DNA of 64,000 bases from Chloroflexota bacterium (GCA_003228195.2 QGNO01000005.1:1-64000); one strand, 5' to 3'; counted from the stretch's first letter, positions 9,438-20,095 are shown. The notes: generated by a model from the letters alone, not told the origin. Numbers and translations are program-made.

Positions 9438-10538
9438 TCACTCAGTTATTCGAATAGTTTGTCCAGAACTTGAAGAATCTCGCACTGCATCAAGAATCTG
9501 TTGACACTTATAACCGTCATAGAAATTCGGCGCTGGTGAAGTGCCATCCGAAATACCCTGCAGAAATTGCCGAACTAAGAGTCTGAACGGCATAAGCCTG
9601 TCGTCTCTATCGTCAACAAAAGGGCTAAGACGTTCTGGCACGTCAATTGTATTTAAGGTTTCATCCCCGGGTTTTGCCCCTAGGAGACCACCTTGAGGAG
9701 GAGGATTAAATCCAATCCCTGCGTGAGGTGTTACCAATGTGCCATCTCTGCCGTAGATTTCCACCTTTGCACCTTGACCAAATGGAGCAGCATTTGTGCC
9801 TAGCATGGTGGCCCAACCGCCATTCATAAATTGAAGATTAAATTGAAACGTATCCTCCGCAGTGGCATGAATTATATTGTCCTGATCCTCTTTTATCCTT
9901 TCAGGAAAATGTGTAAATGTTTGCCCAGAAACAGTTGTCACCTCCCCGAACCAATGCCGAAGACAGTCAATGTAATGAGATCCTAAGGCGCCCAGGAAAC
10001 CACTGCCTTGCTCTAATTCATCACGATAAGAACTGGTCCTTGCCTGAAATCCACCTCGTGGCCCATTAGCTAAATTCATAACTACCGTATGTAACTGGCC
10101 TATGTAACCCTCATCTATTAACTCTTTGACCTGCATGCGCGATGCTGCGAAACGAAATTCATGACAGATCATTGTTGTGAGTCCTGAGGCATCACTCGCC
10201 TGCCACATTTCACGAGCCTGCAATCTGTTTAAGGCGAAAGGTTTCTCGCATAAGACATGTTTGCCAGCATTTAAAGCGGCTAACGTCATCTCATAATGTA
10301 GAGCAGGTGGAGTAACGATACTAACAGCATCCAAATCAGACATTTCAAGCATACGTCTATAATCTGAAAAAATATGCGGGATCTTAAATGTTTTTGCAGC
10401 AGCCTGGGCTCGGTCTTCATTACGAGCACAAACAGCGACAACCTCCAAACCCTCAGATTGAAACGCTGGTATGTGAACAACGCTTCCGAAGCCGACTCCT
10501 ATGACACCTATCCGAACACTCATTCTCTTCCCTCCCAT
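9438..10538 (-). CDS. Gfo/Idh/MocA family oxidoreductase
   Basis: GVIGVGFGSVVHIPAFQ Rossmann motif and GKHVLCEKPFALN motif. Confidence 0.93.
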   Translation of the reverse strand: MGGKRMSVRIGVIGVGFGSVVHIPAFQSEGLEVVAVCARNEDRAQAAAKTFKIPHIFSDYRRMLEMSDLDAVSIVTPPALHYEMTLAALNAGKHVLCEKPFALNRLQAREMWQASDASGLTTMICHEFRFAASRMQVKELIDEGYIGQLHTVVMNLANGPRGGFQARTSSYRDELEQGSGFLGALGSHYIDCLRHWFGEVTTVSGQTFTHFPERIKEDQDNIIHATAEDTFQFNLQFMNGGWATMLGTNAAPFGQGAKVEIYGRDGTLVTPHAGIGFNPPPQGGLLGAKPGDETLNTIDVPERLSPFVDDRDDRLMPFRLLVRQFLQGISDGTSPAPNFYDGYKCQQILDAVRDSSSSGQTIRITE

Positions 10539-10596
10539 CCTTCCTCTTCTTACGCTGTCTCCTGATAGCTTAATATCCTGATAATAATTACGGATA

Positions 10597-11376
10597 TCAG
10601 CCTTGAGCTCGGGCTTCTTTAAGGGTATTTAAAGCCGTAGACGCTCCATTAGTCACCATCACAATATCACTGCCTATTTGACTTAATTTAAAGCCTTGTT
10701 TAAATAGCTTCGCCGCCTCCAATGGACCCACGCCATGATGACACGGCACTAATCCAGTCGCATTGGCAACATCTAGTACGCGCTGACAGGCGGCAATATG
10801 TTTAGAGTCATTAAACGCATCGGGTCCAGGAACTAAATCCAAGGAGAGCGCAAGATCGGACGGCCCAATATAAAACCCATCAATACCTGGCGCCTTTGCT
10901 ATTTCTTCAAGATTTTCAATAGCTTGAGTGGTTTCAATCATAACCAAAACGACAATCTCTTCGTTGGCGTGTTGCAAATAATCAGCGCCAGCGTAAAATT
11001 TGGCCCTGTTCGCACCAAAACTCCTATCTCCCAAAGGATGATAACGTGCTGCTCGCCCTGCTGCTACCGCATCTTCATACGTATTTACCATAGGGACTAT
11101 AACTCCATAAGCACCTGCATCCAAAACGAACTGAATTACTTGGGGATCATTCCATGGCAACCGAACTATGGGTACCGTATCTGTGGTAGAAATGGCTTGC
11201 AGACATGCAACTGCTTTATCCGTAGTTACACTCATACCATGCTGCATATCTATAATGACTGCATCGTATCCAGCATGAGCCATAGCTTCTGCTAAATAGG
11301 TGTTTCCAGTTGAAATCCACCCTGCTGCTGCGGGTTTACCTTCTCGCCACATCGCTTTGATTTTATTCGGCCTCAT
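10597..11376 (-). CDS. HpcH/HpaI aldolase family protein
   Basis: GYDAVIIDMQHGM, YHPLGDRSFGANRA and FYIGPSDLALSL motifs. Confidence 0.93.
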   Translation of the reverse strand: MRPNKIKAMWREGKPAAAGWISTGNTYLAEAMAHAGYDAVIIDMQHGMSVTTDKAVACLQAISTTDTVPIVRLPWNDPQVIQFVLDAGAYGVIVPMVNTYEDAVAAGRAARYHPLGDRSFGANRAKFYAGADYLQHANEEIVVLVMIETTQAIENLEEIAKAPGIDGFYIGPSDLALSLDLVPGPDAFNDSKHIAACQRVLDVANATGLVPCHHGVGPLEAAKLFKQGFKLSQIGSDIVMVTNGASTALNTLKEARAQG

Positions 11377-11388
11377 TGGTGAAACTCC

Positions 11389-13746
11389 TTACGAATTATT
11401 TTCAGGAAGCAACTCCTGGCGAGATTCAGCCTGCCCTTCAATCTCTGGCCAATTGTACACCATGGGTATGTAATCTACGTTGCTCCAAATTTCAGATTGA
11501 TCTGCATAGTGTACGCTTCCAGGATGACCAGAAGAACCCAAAGGAACTATCCATCTAGAATTAGCCCACTCGCTTAGATCAAATATGTACCTGGCAACTG
11601 ACATGCCCATAACGGTAAATGGCTCCGCCATAGCGTAAGAAGCAGCATGTGGAGTGTCTGCGTCGCCACCCATAGGCACAGAAGGGGGGTTCAATTGTTC
11701 TGAAATATCCGGAAATACAGCGGACAATGGATGGACAGGGCGGGTCCGGTGGACATTAGACCACTCCCAATTAGCAGTATCAGGGCCTAGTCTTTTTCTC
11801 AGACTCCCTACGGTATCTGAAAAGGCGATGTTCATTTGAGAAGTCCAATCGGAACCTTCCGGCAAAAGCCTGCGGTCATCCGCTTCAATCATAGTGTGAA
11901 ATCTACTCTTTAGTCTTCCAATATGGGCTGGACCGCCCCTACCCAGAGACCCAAAGGCCTCATCAGACAAGCTTCCCAGGTAAGGGGTCAAAACGAGTTT
12001 TACTAAATTATCTCTAAAAGAATTGTAAATCGTTGCAGCAACACTTTCTTTAGAAACAAGTCCGTCCCAATTCATCAAAATACTCTTTGCCTTCTCGGCT
12101 AATTTATCTGAGGTGGTTATGTTAGATGCCAGCTGCGCGAAGCTTGATCCAGGAATTGAAACTCTTTCGTTATGAATAGCAGCCATATCTGAAACAGTCG
12201 CCTTTTCAATCGCCATCAACCTTTCTTGTATGCGATTTGCCCTAAAGCCAGGTGCAAATTCCAAAGCTACGTAATGAGGGTATGAATCATCAATGACTTT
12301 ATTATTGGCAGTTACTATATAACCTTGCTTCGGCTCATGTAGGTTTGGCATTTCTTCAAATGGAACCACTCCTAACCACTCATGTTCACCTGTCCAACCC
12401 GGTACTGGCAGCCAAGCGTTGGATTTCGATCTCACAGGCAACTTACCCCTAGTGCGATATCCGAATGCACCTTTAACATCTGCAAAAAGGAAATTGTTAC
12501 AAGGGTCCACCCACTCGCGTATAGCCTCCTCCATTTCCTTGGTGTTACGTGAGCGTAACATCTCCAATAAAACACCTGCAGCCTTGTTCGGTTCCGAAGT
12601 CGCACTATACATAAGGGTAATCCCTTCACCTTTTCTAGGATTCCCACTAACGACTGGTCCATGCCTGGTAGAAATCACATCAATATGTAGCGACTTGGCT
12701 CCTTTGACGGCGATCTGTTCATGTTCGACAAGGGCTTCTAGCCATTCTCCTTTAAATTCATATAGGAGTTCTTTGTCTCCACAAAATTTCTCAACAAAGA
12801 GATCTTGATAGTCGGCGCCAGTATGAGTAACACACCAAGCTACATGCTCATTGTGACCAAAATGTGGAAATCCGGGCACTCCAGGGAATGAAAGACCTAT
12901 AGCGTCAAAATTCCCAGAAGAGACATGATTTTGATAGTACACATTCGGGGTATCCAGGCCTCTGTGAGGATCTCCTGCCAATAGTGGCTTACCAGACGCC
13001 GTCCTATCTCCACCCAGTACCCAGCTGTTGCTCCCAGAATCACTTTCTTTCAACCAATATGCATTATCCGCAGCCTTAGAAAGCTCTTCCAGAGCTCCGT
13101 TTCCATTGCCTGAATAAATCCCGCCAGGTGGAATCATCAGAAGTTGGCCGTCTTCATACCCAGGTAGAAGTGCAGAAGCTTTTTCCGGGCCCAATAATTG
13201 TAGAAGCTTAGCCCGCCACACCTTAGATTCAAACGTTCCCATAAAAATATGGCGTACTTTCAGGATCGCCAAAGAATCCCACGGCTCCCATCTTTCTGGA
13301 TAGGCTTCTACTATGGAGTACTCGATAGGCAGGGTTTGGGTAGTTTCTATAAAAGCATTCACTCCGGCAGAGTAGGCATTTAGCATGTCCAACGTAGGCT
13401 GATTCAAAATCTCATAATCTGAATAGGCACTTTGCCTAAGTCTGAACCGTCGCATCATCACGTCTTGCTCTATGCCTGACTCACCAACAAACTCTGCCCA
13501 CCTGCCGTATGCTCTACGCCGGTCCAAATCCATGTGCCACATGCGATCCTGAGCAGCAGCGAAGCCTTGGCCGAAAAACGAGTCCCAATTACTTAATGCC
13601 TTTATATGTGGAATACCGAATTTATCCCGGATTATCTCGATTTTAGAGTTTAACCCTTTCAAAATCAGTCGAGTTGAAGTATCGGGAAGCGCTTGGATTA
13701 AGTCCGATCTCTTGAGCGATTTCATCTTGTCACTGTTCCTCCTCAA
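11389..13746 (-). CDS. Penicillin acylase family protein (Ntn-hydrolase)
   Basis: GSNSWVLGGDRTASGKPLLAGDPHRGLDTPNVYYQNHV autocleavage/Ser nucleophile region; FGQGFAAAQDRMWHMDLDRR N-terminal motif. Confidence 0.92.
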   Translation of the reverse strand: MRRNSDKMKSLKRSDLIQALPDTSTRLILKGLNSKIEIIRDKFGIPHIKALSNWDSFFGQGFAAAQDRMWHMDLDRRRAYGRWAEFVGESGIEQDVMMRRFRLRQSAYSDYEILNQPTLDMLNAYSAGVNAFIETTQTLPIEYSIVEAYPERWEPWDSLAILKVRHIFMGTFESKVWRAKLLQLLGPEKASALLPGYEDGQLLMIPPGGIYSGNGNGALEELSKAADNAYWLKESDSGSNSWVLGGDRTASGKPLLAGDPHRGLDTPNVYYQNHVSSGNFDAIGLSFPGVPGFPHFGHNEHVAWCVTHTGADYQDLFVEKFCGDKELLYEFKGEWLEALVEHEQIAVKGAKSLHIDVISTRHGPVVSGNPRKGEGITLMYSATSEPNKAAGVLLEMLRSRNTKEMEEAIREWVDPCNNFLFADVKGAFGYRTRGKLPVRSKSNAWLPVPGWTGEHEWLGVVPFEEMPNLHEPKQGYIVTANNKVIDDSYPHYVALEFAPGFRANRIQERLMAIEKATVSDMAAIHNERVSIPGSSFAQLASNITTSDKLAEKAKSILMNWDGLVSKESVAATIYNSFRDNLVKLVLTPYLGSLSDEAFGSLGRGGPAHIGRLKSRFHTMIEADDRRLLPEGSDWTSQMNIAFSDTVGSLRKRLGPDTANWEWSNVHRTRPVHPLSAVFPDISEQLNPPSVPMGGDADTPHAASYAMAEPFTVMGMSVARYIFDLSEWANSRWIVPLGSSGHPGSVHYADQSEIWSNVDYIPMVYNWPEIEGQAESRQELLPENNS

Positions 13747-13784
13747 GTCCGATTATTTTATCAGGCACTTAATGTGCCCACTCA

Positions 13785-13813
13785 TTGACCAAATGACGAG
13801 GAAACCCTAGGAT
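13785..13813 (+). promoter_or_regulatory. Sigma70-type promoter of tRNA-Pro
   Basis: TTGACC-17 nt-TAGGAT, 9 nt upstream of the tRNA. Confidence 0.55.
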
Positions 13814-13822
13814 ATTCACTAG

Positions 13823-13899
13823 CGGGGTGTAGCTCAGCTTGGCAGAGCGCTGCGTTTGGGACGCAGAGGCCCCCGGTTCGAGTCCGGGCACCCCGACCA
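13823..13899 (+). tRNA. tRNA-Pro(TGG), CCA encoded
   Basis: Cloverleaf: CGGGGTG/CACCCCG acceptor, anticodon arm CTGCG-TTTGGGA-CGCAG, T-loop TTCGAGT, ACCA. Confidence 0.95.
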
Positions 13900-13916
13900 C
13901 AAATCGCATTGCAAAC

Positions 13917-14528
13917 TTACCTGTCTACCTTAGCCTCAGCCCGTCGCTTGCGGTGCCCTCTAAAACCATGAGCGAACACTAATAAAGCTAGCACGACTAC
14001 TCCCAAAGGGAGGATGCTCGAAAATCCCATGAACGGAGCTCTTACCAAAATAAATCCGTAAGCGGCTATACCGCCCCAAATGGAGGCATGACGACCTGCC
14101 TTACTGGCTATAGCCGCCACAGTGAAACCAGTAAACGTTGCTATAAGTCCATAAATTGGCAGAATCACTATAGTCATGCCGACTAACGGGGAAAGACCAT
14201 CACCACCTCGAAACTTGGTAAATATCGATCTCCAATGCCCTAGCACAGTAGCAAATGCAGGAATAAGTATGAATCCGTCACTGACTCCAATGCGATAGGC
14301 GACAGTTATAGATAGACCGCCTTTCAACACATCCCCCCAAAAAACTATGCCACCCTCCATATAGCCAACGTTACGCAAAACGTTGGCAGCACCAGGGAGA
14401 CCCGTACCACTCGCGAATATATCGACTCCTCGCAGCCTGCTAACTACGGCTGCAAGAGGTAGAGCTCCTATCAGGTACGAGACACTAAACGCAATCAGTA
14501 TAGAAATTATTGTAGCCTCAGGGAACAT
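13917..14528 (-). CDS. plsY: Glycerol-3-phosphate acyltransferase PlsY
   Basis: SYLIGALPLA, GTGLPGAANVLRNVG and FRGGDGLSPLVG motifs. Confidence 0.8.
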   Translation of the reverse strand: MFPEATIISILIAFSVSYLIGALPLAAVVSRLRGVDIFASGTGLPGAANVLRNVGYMEGGIVFWGDVLKGGLSITVAYRIGVSDGFILIPAFATVLGHWRSIFTKFRGGDGLSPLVGMTIVILPIYGLIATFTGFTVAAIASKAGRHASIWGGIAAYGFILVRAPFMGFSSILPLGVVVLALLVFAHGFRGHRKRRAEAKVDR

Positions 14529-14607
14529 AATAGATTAAGAAATATAAACTTCCCTGACCCTAAGTATATTATACTTTGCCACAGAAATTCTCGAAATCTA
14601 AGCCAAT

Positions 14608-17322
14608 TTAACTACTTTTTAGCATCTGCCTGAGAACGTACTGCAATACGCCCCCGTGCTCCAAGTATTCAACCTCGATCGGTGTGTCAATCCTGACTTT
14701 GGTCTGAAAGTGAGTTTCTCCACCGTCTTGATTAGTAGCGATTACGTCAACAATCTTCCCCGGAGCTAGGCCATCAGCTATACCGGAAATCTGGTACGTT
14801 TCAAATCCGTCCAGACTTATTGATTCGCGGTTTTCGCCCTCAAGGAATTGAAGAGGAAGTACGCCCATACCTATCAAGTTGCTACGATGTATCCGTTCAT
14901 AACTTTCAGCGATTACCGCCTTCACACCCATCAAGAATGGTCCTTTTGCAGCCCAATCCCTCGAGCTACCCGATCCATACTCCTTGCCAGCGAAGATGAC
15001 TAGTGGAACCCCTTCGTCAATATATCTGGCCGAAGCATCAAAGATACTCATCTGCTCCATATCAGGCAAATGAACTGTCAAACCACCTTCGGTGTCCGGC
15101 ACCATCAAATTGCGTAGCCTCACGTTTGCGAAGGTACCTCTCATCAATACTTCATGATTTCCTCTACGAGCTCCATAAGTATTAAAGTCTCTCTGAGTTA
15201 CGTTCTTATCAGTCAGAAATCGCCCCGCGGGGCTCTGTAGTGCAATTGACCCTGCTGGAGATATGTGATCTGTGGTGATCGAATCCCCCAAAACCGCGAG
15301 TACCTTGGCGTTCGTTATATCCTTCAACGGTTCCGGATCAGCAGGCAATTCATGGAATATTGGAAGTTCCTTAATATAACTAGACTCCTTATCCCACTGA
15401 TACAATTCCCCCTCGGGTACTGGCAGATTGACCCACTGCTCTTCTCCCTTCATTGCCTTACTGTATTGTTCCCTGTACATTTCAGGATTTAAACAATCGT
15501 TAATTGTTCTCCTGATCTCATCTTGTGAAGGCCATATATCTTTAAGATAAACATTCTCTCCGCTAGGAGCCTGCCCGATGGGCTCTGTACTGAGATCTAT
15601 ATCAACCGTACCTGCAATTGCGTAGGCCACTACCAACAAGGGTGATGCCAAAAAACTGGCTTTAACCTGCGGGTGGACCCTAGCCTCAAAGTTTCTATTG
15701 CCACTGAGAACGGCTGCTGAAACTATATCGTGCTCTTCGATAGCATCAGCCACCGGTTCAGGTAATGGTCCGCTATTACCAATGCACGTAGTACATCCGT
15801 ATCCAACCGTATAGAATCCTAGCTTTTCCAAATGCTCGGTCAATCCCGCACTATCAAGATATTCGGTAACCACCTTTGAGCCAGGAGCCATACTTGTTTT
15901 GACCCAAGGTTGACTATTTAATCCCAGTTCAGTCGCCTTTTTAGCCAATAACCCAGCTCCAACCATGACCGAAGGATTAGAGGTGTTCGTACAGCTAGTT
16001 ATTGCAGAAATTACAACAACTCCATGCCCAAGGTTTACTTGTTCACCATTGTCTAACTCAACTCCGTATCCTGTAATACCATTATTGCCATTAGCCACAG
16101 TTTCAGTTTTCGGATTGGCCTTATCGTAAATGTCCTCTAGATTTACTCGGAATGACTTCTTCATATCCCTTAAAGCCACTCTGTCTTGAGGTCTTCTTGG
16201 GCCCGCCAAACTAGACTCCACTTCCGCTAAATCAAGACCGATAAAGTCTGTGAATTCGGGGGAAGGCGTATCATCAGTCCTAAACATTCCCTGTGCTTCA
16301 TAATAACTTTTAACCAGTTCCACTTTATCGGGATCACGCCCCGTTCCAACAAGATACGCAATTGTCTCACTGTCCACTGGAAATATAGCAGCCGTTGCGC
16401 CGTATTCAGGCGCCATATTGGAAATAGTCGCCCTATCTGGAAGGGCAAGGCTTGACAATCCCTTCCCGTAAAATTCCACAATCTTAGCCACCACACCTTT
16501 CTTTCTGAGCATCTCAGTGACGGTAAGTACTAGATCCGTGGCGGTAACACCCTCGCTTAGCTCACCAGTCAATTCAAACCCGACAACCTCAGGAAGAAGC
16601 ATATAGTATGGTTGGCCAACCATAACAGCCTCTGCCTCGATTCCGCCTACTCCCCAACCGAGTACTCCTAAAGCATTTACCATAGTGGTATGTGAATCAG
16701 TCCCAACCAGCGTGTCCGGAAACGCAACAACGCCATCAGGTAGCTCCTTAGTAGAAACAACGTCTGCCAAGTACTCCAAGTTTACCTGGTGAACAATTCC
16801 CATTCCAGGAGGCAAAACTCGAGTGTTTTCAAATGCCTGTTGTGCCCACCTTAGTAGAGCATATCTTTCCTGGTTTCTCTCAAATTCCCGTTGAAGATTC
16901 AAGGCCATCGCCTGGGCGTTACCGAAGAAATCAACTTGAACCGAATGATCTATAACCAGGTCCACAGGCACCAAAGGATTTATCCGGCTGGGGTCGCCCC
17001 CCATCCGCTTGACAGCCGATCGCATGCTTGCCAAGTCTACAAATACTGGTACTCCTGTGAAGTCTTGCAAAAGCACACGGGCCGGCATAAAAGGGATCTC
17101 TTTGTCGGGAATGTAGTCAGGTCTCCATTTTGAGACCGTTTCGACGTCCTCTTGGGTTATAATTTTGCCATCCACATTTCGCAATATATTTTCAAGAATA
17201 ATTCGAATGGATATAGGCATCTTTTCCAGAGCAAGGTCATATTTTTCCCGCAAAGGCTCCAAGCTATAATATGACAAATCACCCAACTGGGTACTTAACA
17301 TAGTGAGATAATTGTTCACCAT
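14608..17322 (-). CDS. acnA: Aconitate hydratase A
   Basis: Full-length 904 aa; VGTDSHTTMVNALGVLGWGVGGIEAEAVMVGQPYYMLLPEVVG and ISAITSCTNTSNPSVM motifs; GYGCTTCIGNSGPL. Confidence 0.97.
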   Translation of the reverse strand: MVNNYLTMLSTQLGDLSYYSLEPLREKYDLALEKMPISIRIILENILRNVDGKIITQEDVETVSKWRPDYIPDKEIPFMPARVLLQDFTGVPVFVDLASMRSAVKRMGGDPSRINPLVPVDLVIDHSVQVDFFGNAQAMALNLQREFERNQERYALLRWAQQAFENTRVLPPGMGIVHQVNLEYLADVVSTKELPDGVVAFPDTLVGTDSHTTMVNALGVLGWGVGGIEAEAVMVGQPYYMLLPEVVGFELTGELSEGVTATDLVLTVTEMLRKKGVVAKIVEFYGKGLSSLALPDRATISNMAPEYGATAAIFPVDSETIAYLVGTGRDPDKVELVKSYYEAQGMFRTDDTPSPEFTDFIGLDLAEVESSLAGPRRPQDRVALRDMKKSFRVNLEDIYDKANPKTETVANGNNGITGYGVELDNGEQVNLGHGVVVISAITSCTNTSNPSVMVGAGLLAKKATELGLNSQPWVKTSMAPGSKVVTEYLDSAGLTEHLEKLGFYTVGYGCTTCIGNSGPLPEPVADAIEEHDIVSAAVLSGNRNFEARVHPQVKASFLASPLLVVAYAIAGTVDIDLSTEPIGQAPSGENVYLKDIWPSQDEIRRTINDCLNPEMYREQYSKAMKGEEQWVNLPVPEGELYQWDKESSYIKELPIFHELPADPEPLKDITNAKVLAVLGDSITTDHISPAGSIALQSPAGRFLTDKNVTQRDFNTYGARRGNHEVLMRGTFANVRLRNLMVPDTEGGLTVHLPDMEQMSIFDASARYIDEGVPLVIFAGKEYGSGSSRDWAAKGPFLMGVKAVIAESYERIHRSNLIGMGVLPLQFLEGENRESISLDGFETYQISGIADGLAPGKIVDVIATNQDGGETHFQTKVRIDTPIEVEYLEHGGVLQYVLRQMLKSS

Positions 17323-17396
17323 AATACTCCCTCCAGAAGAAACCTGGCCTTATCGTAAAGCTTGTGTAACCCACCTGCAACCCGTACTGTAATACG

Positions 17397-18686
17397 GTGG
17401 CGCAAAACAGTATCTTAGATACAACCGATTCAAACCGAACCGAAAAGAACAACGAGTCTAAGTATGGATGGGCTATTGTTGCCGTAATATTCGCATCGAT
17501 GGGTGTCGCGATCGGAACCGGCCAATATGCATTTGGCGTTTTCGTAGAGCCCTTAGAGGCACACTACGGTTGGTCTCGGATTCAAATTAACACATCCCTG
17601 TCATTTTTCGCTATAGGCAGCCTTAGTGCACCATTGGTAGGCAGACTAATGGATAAAATAGGCACCAAGCCTGTAATGGGCGCATCCCTCATACTTTTCT
17701 CCATTAGTTATCTATTGAGACCATTTATGACGAATATCTTTCACTGGTATTTGGTAAGTATTGTCCAATTTGTAGGCATGCCCGGCTCCGCGATGCTCCC
17801 TGCAGGCAAGTTAATCGGTGCCTGGTTTCCCAAGCGGACCGGGAGAATGCTTGGAATTTCTATGATGGGAGCAAATTTTGGTGGCGTGATTATGCCAATT
17901 TTCGCAAGCTTGTTAGTATCTAGCTATGGATGGCAATATACGTATACAACGTTCGGATTCCTATGCCTCGCTACAGCTTTGGGAGCGTTATTCTTTATAA
18001 AAGATGACCCACTTTCAACTACTTCTGGTATAAAGAAGTCCAATAAAACGGTCCAAAATGGGGCAACCGTTCGGCAAGCTTTACATAGCCGTTCCTTTTA
18101 TGCAGTCGTCTTAGGCGTCATGGCAGCCAGCTTTACTTATCAGTCTGTCTTAACTCAAATCATTCCACATCTCCAAAATGAAGGCATGACGATAAAAAGT
18201 GCAAGCGCTTTTCTTGGGGTAGTGGCTGCCTTTGGCATGTTGGGGAAAATTGCCTTCGGGATTCTAACGGAACGCTTAGCATCCCGTTATGTCTTAATGA
18301 TCGCTCTTCTCTTCCAAATCCTAGGATTGGTTATTCTTGTCTCCGTTCCTACGTCGAATCTAGTATGGATTGCAACGCCTATTTATGGAATGGCTCTGGG
18401 AGGAACCGGGGTCATCATGGCAATACTAGCCCAGCAAACCTTCGGGCTGAAACATTTTGGAACCATTTTTGGTCTAATCAATATGGCCACTGCTGCATCA
18501 GCCTTGCTAGGGCCAATCATGGTAGGAGCTACTTTTGACACCACCGGAAGTTACCGTTTTGCCTTTGTAATAGTTGCGTTCATATTCGGGCTAGGGATAT
18601 TGTTTCTTCGGAAGGCAACTCCTATAGTCCAAATAGGGCAAGACCTGGCTGAAAACACTGTGAGTCCTATAACAAAAATTGGCTGA
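17397..18686 (+). CDS. MFS transporter, GTG start
   Basis: 12-TM-like hydrophobic pattern; GRLMDKIGTKPVMG loop 2-3 motif. Confidence 0.88.
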   Translation: MAQNSILDTTDSNRTEKNNESKYGWAIVAVIFASMGVAIGTGQYAFGVFVEPLEAHYGWSRIQINTSLSFFAIGSLSAPLVGRLMDKIGTKPVMGASLILFSISYLLRPFMTNIFHWYLVSIVQFVGMPGSAMLPAGKLIGAWFPKRTGRMLGISMMGANFGGVIMPIFASLLVSSYGWQYTYTTFGFLCLATALGALFFIKDDPLSTTSGIKKSNKTVQNGATVRQALHSRSFYAVVLGVMAASFTYQSVLTQIIPHLQNEGMTIKSASAFLGVVAAFGMLGKIAFGILTERLASRYVLMIALLFQILGLVILVSVPTSNLVWIATPIYGMALGGTGVIMAILAQQTFGLKHFGTIFGLINMATAASALLGPIMVGATFDTTGSYRFAFVIVAFIFGLGILFLRKATPIVQIGQDLAENTVSPITKIG

Positions 18687-18716
18687 TCGCTAGTAAAAAT
18701 TATCAAGGGAATCGGT

Positions 18717-19586
18717 ATGGTGCTTCACACATTCAATTGGGGAAGCAAAACCTACATAATGGGCATAATCAACATGTCGCCAGAGTCATTCTCAGGTGAC
18801 GGCTTTGATGACGTTAATAAGGCGATAACCCACGCCAAGAATCTTGTAAATGACGGCGCAGACATTCTAGACATCGGCGGCAAATCAACTCGACCCCACA
18901 CCTCAACATTCATTGAAAACCAAATACAGGACAGCAAATCAAAAAATGATCTCAGAAAAGTCGATAGAGACGAAGAATTGCGACGCGTTATACCCTTAAT
19001 CGCAAAACTAAAGTCGGAAGTTTCAGTACCTATTAGCATCGATACTTACGATGCAAAAGTTGCGCAGCAAGCCCTGATAGCCGGCGCCACAGTTATCAAT
19101 GATATCTGGGGGCTTAAAGCTGACCCTAAACTCGCAAGAGTTGCTGCTGAGTTTGATGCCCAACTAGTGATTATGCATAACCAAGAAGACACCCTGTACA
19201 CAAATCTTGTCTCTGAAATTAAAGCGAGCCTTATCAATAGCGTGGAAATCGCTAGAAAAGCTGGAGTTGCCAAGGAAAATATTATTCTAGATCCTGGGTT
19301 CGGCTTTGGTAAGTTGCCCAATCAAAATCTGCAAGTATTACGACGTTTAAATGAATTAAAGGCTCTTGGCTTCCCCATTTTAATAGGGACTTCCAATAAA
19401 TCTACCATCGGGTCTGTCCTTGATTTACGTATAGATAAAAGAACTGAAGGAACCTCCGCAACCGTGGCTATCTCGATAGCAAATGGTGCAGATATCGTAA
19501 GGGCACATGACGTCAAAACTATGAGCCTTGTCTCAAAAATGACAGATGCAGTAATTCGACACGAACCCTCTGAAGGCGATGGCTGA
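18717..19586 (+). CDS. folP: Dihydropteroate synthase
   Basis: IMGIINMSPESFSGDG, GADILDIGGKSTRP, ILDPGFGFGK motifs. Confidence 0.95.
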   Translation: MVLHTFNWGSKTYIMGIINMSPESFSGDGFDDVNKAITHAKNLVNDGADILDIGGKSTRPHTSTFIENQIQDSKSKNDLRKVDRDEELRRVIPLIAKLKSEVSVPISIDTYDAKVAQQALIAGATVINDIWGLKADPKLARVAAEFDAQLVIMHNQEDTLYTNLVSEIKASLINSVEIARKAGVAKENIILDPGFGFGKLPNQNLQVLRRLNELKALGFPILIGTSNKSTIGSVLDLRIDKRTEGTSATVAISIANGADIVRAHDVKTMSLVSKMTDAVIRHEPSEGDG

Positions 19587-20073
19587 ACATTTTGAAACAT
19601 ACTTAGGTATAGGAAGTAACCTGGGTGATCGGGAATCAAAGATCAGATTCGCGCTATGCCAACTTGGGGAAATTCTTAAAATCGAGAAATTATCAAAGAT
19701 TTACGAAACCGCTCCCTGGGGCTATCGAAATCAACCAACATTCCTAAATCTAGTGGTCAAGTGCACAACTAATCTCTCCCCAAAAGACCTATTGAACTCT
19801 TGCAAGACCATTGAAAAGGAGGCTGGGAGAGAGGTCAGTTTCAAATACGGACCTAGAGCACTGGACATAGACATACTGATCTATGAAAATCTCGTAATAA
19901 AAGATGCATCTCTTGAAATCCCTCACGGCATGCTACATATGCGAGCTTTTGTTCTGATACCTTTGAAAGAAATTGCTCCTTACTGGATCCATCCAGTGCT
20001 TCAGGTGTCTGTATCCGAAATGATAGAGAAACTGGAAACCATGGAAGATGTGACCTACTGGGCTACTAAATGA
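19579..20073 (+). CDS. folK: 2-amino-4-hydroxy-6-hydroxymethyldihydropteridine diphosphokinase
   Basis: YLGIGSNLGDRESKI, KYGPRALDIDIL motifs; overlaps folP. Confidence 0.95.
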   Translation: MAEHFETYLGIGSNLGDRESKIRFALCQLGEILKIEKLSKIYETAPWGYRNQPTFLNLVVKCTTNLSPKDLLNSCKTIEKEAGREVSFKYGPRALDIDILIYENLVIKDASLEIPHGMLHMRAFVLIPLKEIAPYWIHPVLQVSVSEMIEKLETMEDVTYWATK

Positions 20074-20095
20074 ACATTCAATAGCGATGCTAGAT

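Noticed and set aside
12419-12808. Antisense ORF of 129 aa inside the penicillin acylase gene
   Set aside because: Overlaps a strongly supported CDS and has no recognisable motif; the same reasoning applies to most antisense ORFs in the track.
14364-14387. Perfect 9-bp inverted repeat GCCAACGTT/AACGTTGGC in plsY
   Set aside because: Explained by the repeated codons of the conserved peptide ANVLRNVG; probably fortuitous.
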